Below, piece by piece: positions 1 to 5,575 of a stretch of 5,640 nucleotides of DNA; within the stretch, counting starts at the first letter, position 1, and each line of letters begins with the position of its first letter. The DNA is from CAJXVY01 sp031580995 (GTDB lineage: Bacteria > Actinomycetota > Actinomycetes > Actinomycetales > Microbacteriaceae), in NCBI GenBank assembly GCA_031580995.1, contig JAVLCC010000026.1, forward strand, positions 1 to 5,640, written 5' to 3'. Made by a program: the position numbers and the translations under genes. The notes under the pieces were generated by a model that ran no database searches, had not been told where the DNA came from, and was given only the letters and a program-made list of their open reading frames with translations.

Positions 1-2
1 TT

Positions 3-59
3 GTTTTTGACTTCCTAAGCGCCCTTGCTCAGAAATACATGAAACCAAAGGGTCTGTAA
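3..59 (+). CDS. 3' end of a convergent gene, unidentified (partial)
   Basis: An open frame enters from the left edge and reads VFDFLSALAQKYMKPKGL before a TAA at 57-59. Only 18 residues are visible, so no family can be named. The composition (amphipathic stretch, then a basic tail ending in a Lys-Pro-Lys run) looks like an ordinary protein C-terminus. The position, five bases short of the stop of the minus-strand hydrolase gene, is typical of a convergent neighbour. It could be chance: open frames of this length are common. The sequence to the left of the window would settle it. Confidence 0.4.
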   Translation, partial: VFDFLSALAQKYMKPKGL

Positions 60-66
60 ACCCTCT
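47..66 (-). terminator. Weak hairpin at the end of the operon, possible terminator
   Basis: Reading the minus strand, AGAGGGT pairs with ACCCTTT (seven pairs, one of them G-U) around the six-base loop TTACAG. It is followed by GGTTTC rather than a clean U run. The stem overlaps the TAG stop of the hydrolase gene (65-67) and also the TAA of the convergent plus-strand frame (57-59), so it could act on both transcripts. The poor U-tract and modest stem make it a weak candidate for intrinsic termination. Confidence 0.35.
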
Positions 67-727
67 AGCTGGTAAGTACTTCCAGTGAATCTAGGACAGT
101 CTTGAAAATAGCGTCTGCTCCGGCGGATTTCAGTGTTTGCTCATCATGGAAGCCGCTCAGAACACCAATTTTCAGTCCTGCACCATAGTTTTTGCCAGCT
201 TCAATATCACTAACGGTGTCTCCCAGAACAGCTACTTTACTCGGGTCGCTGATTCCACACTCCTTGGCAACCCGCTCAATCATGTCGGGTGCTGGTCTTC
301 CTTTGCCAGTTTCGGTTTGGGTGGCCGTTGAGTCAATTAGCTCCTGCCAACCAAGGCTATAGACAATGGTGTTAAGTGTCTCCCGGTTAAATCCGGTGTT
401 CAAGCCAATCTTCACATCATGCGACCTTAGGTTTTCAAACAGTGATTCAACTCCGGGGATAGGTTCAACTTCCTCCAACCGTTCTAGATAGGCGCTTTGA
501 AACTCGTCATTGGTTCTTTGAACCAGATCATCATCACCAAGCAGCGTTTTGAAAACCTCTATCTTGGACTGCCCCATGGTTTCCTCGGCATAATCCATGA
601 ATTCATCTTTTTTATCAGCCCAGGTAATCGGAACCACCATCGCAAAGGCCTGTTGGAAGGATTCGATTACTATCCCCTCATCGGTGACAACTGTTCCGGC
701 AACATCAAAAACAGCTAGCTCAGACAT
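65..727 (-). CDS. Phosphonatase-like HAD hydrolase (TIGR03351 type)
   Basis: A 220-residue cytoplasmic hydrolase predicted to cleave the C-P bond of a 2-oxoethylphosphonate, giving phosphate and an aldehyde. Motif I is DVAGT (D8 nucleophile, A10 where most HAD phosphatases carry a second Asp), the hallmark shared with PhnX. MGQSK puts K55 where PhnX has the Schiff-base lysine in the cap domain. Motif II is NTGFNRE (T111, G112). R144 in GRPAPDM replaces the usual HAD motif III lysine, as in PhnX. Motif IV is GDTVSD (D170, D174). PhnX itself is longer (about 265 residues), so this fits the shorter TIGR03351 clade. The ATG overlaps the oxidase stop by 8 nt (ATGTCTGA) and is preceded by GAGG with a 6-nt spacer. 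The family is secure; the substrate (phosphonoacetaldehyde or its 1-hydroxy form) is inferred. The conserved catalytic set argues against a generic phosphoglycolate phosphatase-type HAD. Confidence 0.9.
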   Translation of the reverse strand: MSELAVFDVAGTVVTDEGIVIESFQQAFAMVVPITWADKKDEFMDYAEETMGQSKIEVFKTLLGDDDLVQRTNDEFQSAYLERLEEVEPIPGVESLFENLRSHDVKIGLNTGFNRETLNTIVYSLGWQELIDSTATQTETGKGRPAPDMIERVAKECGISDPSKVAVLGDTVSDIEAGKNYGAGLKIGVLSGFHDEQTLKSAGADAIFKTVLDSLEVLTS

Positions 728-1838
728 TGATTACCTCTTCTATGGTTTCCTCGGCGATCATTGGTGAAAGCGTGTTTCCGCGACCTGCAGGACCGGTTAA
801 GAGATGAATTCGAGTGTCGACCTGGTCTCTGTGAGAGAGAGCTCCGTGCAAGTGTTGGGAGTAAACACCGGCCCAGCGAGAGGTGATTTTTGGAGCAACG
901 CCAATAATCTTTTCGATGGAGTCAACCATGTATTCGTAGGCATCTTCTCGAAGCTCATGGTCAAACGGCTCTACATACTGGTGAGAATCCCCAATGGTTA
1001 ATGTCCCATCCACCCTCTGCTGTAAAAGCAGTTGCATAACAAGCTCTTTGCCCAATTCGGACTGGGGTGGCAAATCAGCTAGCTGCGACCCAGCGTAACC
1101 GGGGTAATACCTCAACGAATCCGCGTTGGAAATCGAAGTTGGGATTTCAAAGCCAGGGTTTTCCATTCTTGCCATCTGCACATAGGTCTTTTTCAATGGG
1201 GCAGATTGCAATCTGTCGGCGAATAAAGTGGAGTAGTCAGCGCCTGGCACCACCACCGCATAGTCTCCCTCGAAGATTTCCCCGTCTCGGCTTTTAGCAG
1301 TAACAATCTCACCAGATTGGCTAACATCGACAATTTCTGTGTTTGAATGCCACGAAAAGTTGGAAAACCTCTCCAGCTCACTTCTTAGTTCAGTCAAAAC
1401 CGTTTCGGGCTCCACCGCTGCGTCAGTTGCGGCATAGAGCCCGCCGCGGATGTCGCCTCTGATACCTGGGTTGTAGTCTTTGACCTGATCGGCATCCAGT
1501 ACTTCCCAGCCACGCAATGCAGCATCCTCGTACTTGGCGTAGTGCTTCATGACTTCAAACTCTTGATCTTCAACAGCCACACAGATGCTGCCGGTTGCCC
1601 TAAAGGTCAGCTCTTCATATCTCTCAGAGAGGTCTTGCCAGAGGGTTCTTGCTCTCAGCGCTGCAGTGAGTTCGTCTCCGGCTTTGCGACCACCAACAGC
1701 AATCATCCCGAAGTTTCTAACGGAGGCCATGGTTGGTCGGGAGTGACGTTCAATCAGTTTTACCTCGTAGCCTTTTTCGCAAGCAAAGATGGCATGCATA
1801 TGACCAAAGACACCGGCACCAATGATTAGTAATCGCAT
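720..1838 (-). CDS. FAD-dependent amine oxidase linked to phosphonate catabolism (TIGR03364 type)
   Basis: A 372-residue protein of the DAAO / glycine oxidase fold. The N-terminal Rossmann motif GAGVFG (G7, G9, G12) ends with E30 at the close of the second strand, which should bind the adenosine ribose of FAD. ASVRNFGMI (38-46) is typical of the TIGR03364 group. The C-terminal block GPAGRGNTLSP (349-359) is the second FAD-contacting segment; RWAGVY (321-326) precedes it. There is no signal peptide, so it is cytoplasmic. Predicted role: oxidative deamination of an imported aminoalkylphosphonate to an aldehyde, feeding the downstream hydrolase, with O2 probably reduced to H2O2. I recall published work showing that FAD oxidases in such clusters convert AEP and N-methyl-AEP to phosphonoacetaldehyde; whether this subgroup is the same cannot be decided here. 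The start is fixed because the first beta strand begins at residue 2. Its ATG shares one base with the phnE stop (TAATG). Confidence 0.88.
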   Translation of the reverse strand: MRLLIIGAGVFGHMHAIFACEKGYEVKLIERHSRPTMASVRNFGMIAVGGRKAGDELTAALRARTLWQDLSERYEELTFRATGSICVAVEDQEFEVMKHYAKYEDAALRGWEVLDADQVKDYNPGIRGDIRGGLYAATDAAVEPETVLTELRSELERFSNFSWHSNTEIVDVSQSGEIVTAKSRDGEIFEGDYAVVVPGADYSTLFADRLQSAPLKKTYVQMARMENPGFEIPTSISNADSLRYYPGYAGSQLADLPPQSELGKELVMQLLLQQRVDGTLTIGDSHQYVEPFDHELREDAYEYMVDSIEKIIGVAPKITSRWAGVYSQHLHGALSHRDQVDTRIHLLTGPAGRGNTLSPMIAEETIEEVINV

Positions 1839-3574
1839 TAGATGATTTGTCTCCTTACATAGCCAGCCAAGATCTCAATCAAGTAAACCAGCACGAAGGT
1901 TGCCAAGATGATTGCACCTGTTGTTTGGAAGGCAAGCACCTTCATGGAATTGAATAGCAAGAATCCAATTCCACCACCACCGACGATTCCCAGAATCGCA
2001 CTTGCACGGATGTTGATATCAAAGGTGTAAAGCAACTGACCGACCAAAGCAGGTAATACCTGGGGCAAAACACTCGTGAACAATTCTTGGATTCTTGTTG
2101 CTCCAGTTGCAGTGACGGCCTGTCTCGGGGTTGGATCAATCTCCTCAACACTGTCAGCCACTAGCTTTGCCAAGAATCCACCGGTACCAATTGTCAGAGC
2201 GAAAACACCGGGTATTGGTCCAAGTCCTATGGCAGCCACGAAGATAATTGCCAGAATTAACTCTGGAATTCCTCGAATGATAACCAACACCAAGCGGGTG
2301 ATTCCATAAACGATTCTGTTCACACTCACATTTGCTGCAGCTAAGAAACCTAGTGGGATGGAAATCAGTGATCCCAAAACGGTGCTCACAATCGCAATCG
2401 CAAGAGTCTCAATTAGTCCCTGGATAATTTGTGGCCCAGCCGTTATGAAGTCAGGAGGAAGCAATCTTCCAGAAATTTCGACGATTGATCCAAACGAGGT
2501 GAAAAGCTCCAATGGATTCAGTTGCACGGAGATGAATGCGATTGCGATGAGAGCTAAAAACAACAGCGAGTAAAGACGCATGTTCAGCCTCTCCTGGGTC
2601 AGCGGAGGAAGAATCTTTGCGTTTGGTTTGGCATCCCGCCTCGCACGCGCCCTTTCTCTGCGAGCCTCAGGGTCATACCCCATTCTCTTCAGAAGCTTTG
2701 CCATCGACGAATCGTTTTTGTTTGAGGGCCCACCAAAGTTTTCGCCGGCAAGAATTTGCAGGCGAACGGCAGCACTCAAAACCTCCATCAATAAAATGAA
2801 AATGAAGATTACTAGCACCACCCCTAGAGCATTTGAGTAATCAAGCTGCCCCAGGGTCTTTTTTAGAAGCAGTCCAACCCCGCCAGCACCAACCAGACCC
2901 AGCACTGTTGAGCTTCGAAGGTTGATATCCAATCGATACAGGGAGATTGAAATAAAGGCTGGAATTATCTGCGGAACGACAGTGGTGATTATGTTTTGGA
3001 AGGGGCCGGCGCCAACAGACCTGACTGCTTCACGAGGCGATTTATCAGCCTGCTCGATAGCATCTGCCAACAGTTTTGCAATCATTCCAATGCTGTGGAA
3101 GGCCAGAGCAAGTATTCCTGGAAGAACACCGATGCCCAATGCCCTAACGAACACCAAGGCGAAAACCAGATCTGGAACTGCACGGCTGAAGGTAATGATT
3201 CCGCGCGCTATGGCATAAACAGTTGGATGTGGTGTGGTGTTTGATGCCGCCATGAAAGCCAGCGGGACAGACATCAAGATGGCCAGGAAGGTTCCAATTA
3301 CGGCCATCCACAATGTTTCAAAGGTGAGTTCTAGCGCTCTCTCCCAGAACTCAAACTCAGCAGGAAGCATGTAGTCAACTAGGTTGATGATGTCTTGGGT
3401 TCCGCCAAAAATACGGAAAAGATCCATATCAATAAATATCCAGCCGAGCACAAATGCAAGCAAGAACCCGTAAAGGGTATTCCTAGAAACCTTGGATGGC
3501 TTAGTTGGAATTGGGGTGAGGTTTTTCTTCCCTCCGTTTGGGGCGGTTTCAACCTCTTTTAGCTCTGACATCAT
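1838..3574 (-). CDS. phnE: Phosphonate ABC transporter permease, two PhnE domains fused
   Basis: A 578-residue inner-membrane permease formed of two PhnE-like halves in one chain, where the common form is about 260-290 residues and dimerises. Half one carries the EAA-type coupling loop REAVRSVGAG (181-190) ending PQIIP, then DINLRSSTVLG...VGAGGVG (216-234). Half two repeats both: RQAVTATGAT (484-493) with PQVLP, then DINIRASAILG...VGGGGIG (519-537). Each half has several hydrophobic spans, roughly 34-49, 82-110, 120-170, 195-215 and 248-272, then 333-350, 383-412, 420-475 and 553-573. A hydrophilic, arginine-rich linker (about 280-330) joins them and should lie in the cytoplasm with the coupling loops. 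It is co-translated with phnC: ATGA overlaps the phnC stop by 4 nt. A second ATG follows at once (3569-3571), and no strong Shine-Dalgarno is visible, so initiation is probably coupled. The assignment is firm; the ligand class follows from PhnD and the catabolic genes. Confidence 0.95.
   Translation of the reverse strand: MMSELKEVETAPNGGKKNLTPIPTKPSKVSRNTLYGFLLAFVLGWIFIDMDLFRIFGGTQDIINLVDYMLPAEFEFWERALELTFETLWMAVIGTFLAILMSVPLAFMAASNTTPHPTVYAIARGIITFSRAVPDLVFALVFVRALGIGVLPGILALAFHSIGMIAKLLADAIEQADKSPREAVRSVGAGPFQNIITTVVPQIIPAFISISLYRLDINLRSSTVLGLVGAGGVGLLLKKTLGQLDYSNALGVVLVIFIFILLMEVLSAAVRLQILAGENFGGPSNKNDSSMAKLLKRMGYDPEARRERARARRDAKPNAKILPPLTQERLNMRLYSLLFLALIAIAFISVQLNPLELFTSFGSIVEISGRLLPPDFITAGPQIIQGLIETLAIAIVSTVLGSLISIPLGFLAAANVSVNRIVYGITRLVLVIIRGIPELILAIIFVAAIGLGPIPGVFALTIGTGGFLAKLVADSVEEIDPTPRQAVTATGATRIQELFTSVLPQVLPALVGQLLYTFDINIRASAILGIVGGGGIGFLLFNSMKVLAFQTTGAIILATFVLVYLIEILAGYVRRQII
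1851..1856 (-). promoter_or_regulatory. Distant Shine-Dalgarno of the oxidase gene
   Basis: AAGGAG lies inside the last codons of phnE, but 12 nt separate it from the oxidase ATG (1836-1838), longer than the usual 5-9 nt. Because the ATG overlaps the phnE stop as TAATG, a ribosome finishing phnE is already positioned to restart. The strong but distant site probably assists coupled re-initiation rather than fully independent loading. Confidence 0.5.
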
Positions 3575-4386
3575 TGACTCTGATTCCAGTTCGCCTCTGC
3601 CTCAGCTATCACCTCATCGGCATCCATGCCCTCGGGGATAACTCTGCGATAAACATTCATGACCTCATCGTGATCCAGGCCTTCGGCTGGGCTATCGAGG
3701 ACTACCTCGCCATCTCTTAGACCAACGATTCTTTGAGCCCAACCCATTGCTAGTTCAACCTGGTGCAGGGTGACCATCACGGTCAGCTGATCCTCTTTGG
3801 CAATTTGAAGCAAAATCTCCATAACCTGCGCACTTGATTCGGGATCAAGTGACGCAACTGGTTCATCCGCGAGCATAAGTTGCGGTTCCTGCATCAGCGA
3901 CCTTGCAATCGCCACGCGCTGCATTTGCCCACCACTAAGAGTGTCAGCACGCTGGAAGGCGTAATCGGCAAGTCCAACTCGGTCAAGGTGCTCCATGGCC
4001 AATTTTCTGAGTTTGAAAGGGTAGGTCCTAACACCGAATCTGGGACCAGAAAGAGAGCCTAGAGCACCTGAAAGAACATTTTCGATAGCGGTGATTCTGC
4101 CAACCAGGCCAAACTGCTGGAAAATAAAACCAACTTGTTTTCGCAAGTCTCGCAATTGTTTGCTCTTGGCCGTGTTTACGTGTGTGGAGAGCGTCCAGAT
4201 GTCTCCACTAGTGGGTTGTGTAAGGCCGTTCAGGTGGCGCATCAGCGTTGACTTACCACTTCCGGATAATCCAATTAGGGCCATCATTTGGCCAGTTGGG
4301 ATTTCTAGCGATACATTTTTTAGAGCAGTTGTTCCAGTGTCAAAAGTCTTTGTTAGGTTTTCAACCTTGATTGCAGCCTCGGTCAT
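3571..4386 (-). CDS. phnC: Phosphonate ABC transporter ATP-binding protein
   Basis: A 271-residue cytoplasmic ATPase that powers phosphonate import by docking on the PhnE coupling loops. Counting from the second of two tandem ATGs, it has Walker A GLSGSGKST (39-47), a Q-loop in FQQFGLV (about Q90-Q91), ABC signature LSGGQMQR (150-157), Walker B LMLADEP (170-176, catalytic E175), D-loop SLDP (179-182) and switch His H208. The stretch SGALGSLSG...RVGL between Q-loop and signature is arranged as in PhnC and differs from most amino-acid-type ATPases. The C-terminus is acidic, ending ANWNQSQ. All catalytic residues are present, so it should be active. Start choice: AGGAG sits 5 nt before the second ATG (4384-4386) but only 2 nt before the first (4387-4389), so the second is preferred; the proteins differ by one Met. 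Its stop overlaps the phnE start. Confidence 0.95.
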   Translation of the reverse strand: MTEAAIKVENLTKTFDTGTTALKNVSLEIPTGQMMALIGLSGSGKSTLMRHLNGLTQPTSGDIWTLSTHVNTAKSKQLRDLRKQVGFIFQQFGLVGRITAIENVLSGALGSLSGPRFGVRTYPFKLRKLAMEHLDRVGLADYAFQRADTLSGGQMQRVAIARSLMQEPQLMLADEPVASLDPESSAQVMEILLQIAKEDQLTVMVTLHQVELAMGWAQRIVGLRDGEVVLDSPAEGLDHDEVMNVYRRVIPEGMDADEVIAEAEANWNQSQ

Positions 4387-4391
4387 CATCT

Positions 4392-4396
4392 CTCCT
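4392..4396 (-). promoter_or_regulatory. Shine-Dalgarno of phnC, deciding between two ATGs
   Basis: AGGAG reads toward phnC. It leaves 2 nt to the first ATG and 5 nt to the second, favouring the second. It lies 12 nt downstream of the base of the intergenic hairpin (4409-4435), so the hairpin itself does not mask it. Confidence 0.7.
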
Positions 4397-4408
4397 ATTT
4401 GTGAAGCA

Positions 4409-4435
4409 ACCCGGGGCTGTTTGCCAGCCCCGGGT
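4409..4435 (-). terminator. Perfect 11-bp GC-rich hairpin between phnD and phnC (attenuator or mRNA-stabilising stem)
   Basis: ACCCGGGGCTG and CAGCCCCGGGT are exact inverted complements around a five-base loop (GCAAA on the transcribed strand). In the direction of transcription the stem is followed by TTGCTTC, an interrupted U run, so full termination is unlikely. The position, directly after the binding-protein gene and before the ATPase, matches the classic arrangement in ABC importer operons where a stem lowers read-through or blocks 3' exonucleases, yielding more binding protein than membrane complex. The structure is seen directly; the role is inferred. Confidence 0.7.
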
Positions 4436-4464
4436 GCATCATCAGTTGGTAGTCGGTAAATAAA

Positions 4465-5409
4465 TTACTCACACTGTGAGGCGCCGGTGACCTCACATAC
4501 CTTGCGAACACCATCGAAAAAGCTGTCTTCTTTTTCGACCCATCCCCAGATGTTCTCATCAGTGATTCCACAGTCGTCAACGGAGGTGCACTTGCCATCA
4601 GCGATTAGCTGATCGCTGTTTACCTGGTTGCGCACAACATCTGTGATTCGCTCCTGTAGGTCAGTTGGCAGGCTGGTTAGCATGGCCAATGGGCTACCTG
4701 CAATGACCTCAGATTTCCACACGGTAGCGACATCGCCTTCGTTGATGTCACCACTGTCAATCAGGATGTTCTCAACCATCGCATCGAATGCGAACCCTGC
4801 ATCACAGTCACCATTGGCAACAGAGATAACGGATGCATCGTGACCACCGGCAAAAACTGGGGTGATTTCGGTGGTGCTGTCTGGGTCTGGATCAATTCCA
4901 GCTGACAGTAGACCCTCTGAGGGGTAAAGGAATCCAGATGTTGATGCTGGGTCCACGAAGCAAACTGTCTTTCCAGCAAAGTCTTCAATTGACTCAACTC
5001 CACTGTCCGGGTTTGCTATTCCGTAACTCTGGTAGCCAGGCTCCACGTCTGGTCCATCGGTCATAACTCCAACCACGTCTAGTTCGGCACCACGGTAACC
5101 AGCTAGCACATAAGAGAAAGGTCCATACTGCGCCAAGTGCACACGCTCAGCAACCTGGCCCTCAATCACACCTGCGTAATCGGTTGCCTGAGTGAACTCG
5201 ACGGGAATTCCCAAGTCCTCTTCCAGGGCTTCTACAAGGGGTGCGTAGGACTCAATCAATGACTGAGACTCCTCTGAAGGAACAGCGCCAACCACTAGGG
5301 TTTCTGGCCAGCCCTCAGGGACGTCACTACCGGCACAACCGGTTAGTGTGAAAGTAGCAAGTGCGGCAACTGAAACTGCGGCACCAGCCTTTAGGGTGTT
5401 TGCAAACAT
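4465..5409 (-). CDS. phnD: Phosphonate-binding lipoprotein of the ABC importer
   Basis: A 314-residue substrate-binding protein, membrane-anchored outside the cell. The signal peptide has one Lys (K7), a hydrophobic core and the lipobox LTGC, with C25 as the lipidated residue. The mature part follows the PhnD pattern: VVGAVPSEES (39-48), YAPLVEALEEDLGIPVEF (55-72), QYGPFSYVLA (94-103), the phosphonate-gripping loop PASTSGFLYP (154-163; S156, T157, S158, G159), and GGHDAS (188-193) near the second ligand contacts. The protein is strongly acidic and has six further cysteines (150, 202, 274, 280, 305, 313). Start choice: the frame stays open upstream to a TTG at 5436 and an ATG at 5421, but only the ATG at 5407-5409 has a well-placed GGAG (6-nt spacer) and gives a compact signal peptide. 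First gene of the operon, separated from phnC by 75 nt containing a strong hairpin. PhnD-type proteins can also bind phosphite; the oxidase and hydrolase downstream favour an aminophosphonate. Confidence 0.93.
   Translation of the reverse strand: MFANTLKAGAAVSVAALATFTLTGCAGSDVPEGWPETLVVGAVPSEESQSLIESYAPLVEALEEDLGIPVEFTQATDYAGVIEGQVAERVHLAQYGPFSYVLAGYRGAELDVVGVMTDGPDVEPGYQSYGIANPDSGVESIEDFAGKTVCFVDPASTSGFLYPSEGLLSAGIDPDPDSTTEITPVFAGGHDASVISVANGDCDAGFAFDAMVENILIDSGDINEGDVATVWKSEVIAGSPLAMLTSLPTDLQERITDVVRNQVNSDQLIADGKCTSVDDCGITDENIWGWVEKEDSFFDGVRKVCEVTGASQCE
4475..4497 (-). repeat. Inverted repeat in the last codons of phnD
   Basis: TGTGAGG and CCTCACA form a perfect 7-bp inverted repeat around a nine-base loop, within the codons for the Cys-Glu...Cys-Glu tail of PhnD. 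It lies 40 nt before the larger intergenic hairpin and may be the upper part of a structured 3' end. It may equally arise because TGTGAG is used twice for Cys-Glu. Confidence 0.35.
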
Positions 5410-5415
5410 CGATAA

Positions 5416-5419
5416 CTCC
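5416..5419 (-). promoter_or_regulatory. Shine-Dalgarno of phnD
   Basis: GGAG stands 6 nt before the ATG at 5407-5409. It overlaps the alternative in-frame ATG (5419-5421), which has no comparable site of its own; this is the main reason for choosing the shorter protein. Confidence 0.7.
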
Positions 5420-5437
5420 ATCAAATAAGTTCTCAAG

Positions 5438-5456
5438 GCACGTCACGGCGACGCAC
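5438..5456 (-). repeat. Small hairpin in the phnD leader
   Basis: On the minus strand GTGCGTC can pair with GACGTGC (five Watson-Crick and two G-U pairs) around the loop GCCGT. If transcription starts upstream of it, this stem would lie in the 5' untranslated region about 30 nt before the phnD ATG. No known riboswitch class is recognisable; function unknown. Confidence 0.25.
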
Positions 5457-5461
5457 AAGAT

Positions 5462-5483
5462 GAAAGTTATGTGTCGAAAGTTA
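5462..5483 (-). promoter_or_regulatory. 8-bp direct repeat upstream of phnD, possible operator
   Basis: TAACTTTC occurs twice on the minus strand with six bases between copies (14-nt period), 53-74 nt upstream of the phnD start. Tandem half-sites in this position often bind response regulators. The period is not the 11 nt of the Streptomyces PhoP box, so no regulator can be named. Confidence 0.35.
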
Positions 5484-5502
5484 CCAATAAGTCGTTGCTT
5501 GT

Positions 5503-5532
5503 TTTATCTCTGATGAACTTTTGACTAAGCAA
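5503..5532 (-). promoter_or_regulatory. Weak sigma70-like promoter candidate for the phn operon
   Basis: On the minus strand TTGCTT (5532-5527) and GATAAA (5508-5503) are separated by 18 nt, resembling -35 and -10 elements (three and four of six consensus bases). Between them lies GTTCATC (5518-5512), close to the half-site of actinobacterial PhoP boxes (GTTCACC-like), which would fit phosphate-starvation control. Only one half-site is clear. The assignment is tentative; other weak boxes exist in this AT-richer gap. Confidence 0.25.
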
Positions 5533-5575
5533 ATAACCTCTGATTCACCATTGGTATACCTAACTCAGCGTGTCG

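Noticed and set aside
137..331. Several open frames opposite or inside the five genes, for example 137-331, 804-1001, 2076-2309 and 4091-4459
   Set aside because: They lie antisense or out of frame within genes that carry complete family motifs, show no recognisable domains and lack convincing ribosome binding sites.
4395..4444. Small ORF through the intergenic hairpin (starts at a double ATG, ends in TAG overlapping the phnC Shine-Dalgarno) as a leader peptide
   Set aside because: No ribosome binding site precedes it, its sequence mainly mirrors the inverted repeat, and it lacks the repeated regulatory codons expected in an attenuator peptide.
4468..4480. Near-palindrome CTCACA-C-TGTGAG at the phnD stop as an operator
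   Set aside because: It is inside coding sequence at the 3' end of the gene, far from any promoter, and is explained by codon choice and the overlapping 7-bp stem.
3571..5409. Phosphite (PtxABC) or phosphate uptake as the transporter's main role
   Set aside because: Phosphite systems normally sit beside the dehydrogenase PtxD, which is absent here, while two phosphonate-breakdown enzymes follow in the same operon.
5410..5436. Longer phnD starting at TTG 5436 or ATG 5421
   Set aside because: It would add nine or four residues ahead of a normal lipoprotein signal. Neither start has a well-spaced Shine-Dalgarno, whereas ATG 5409 has GGAG at 6 nt.
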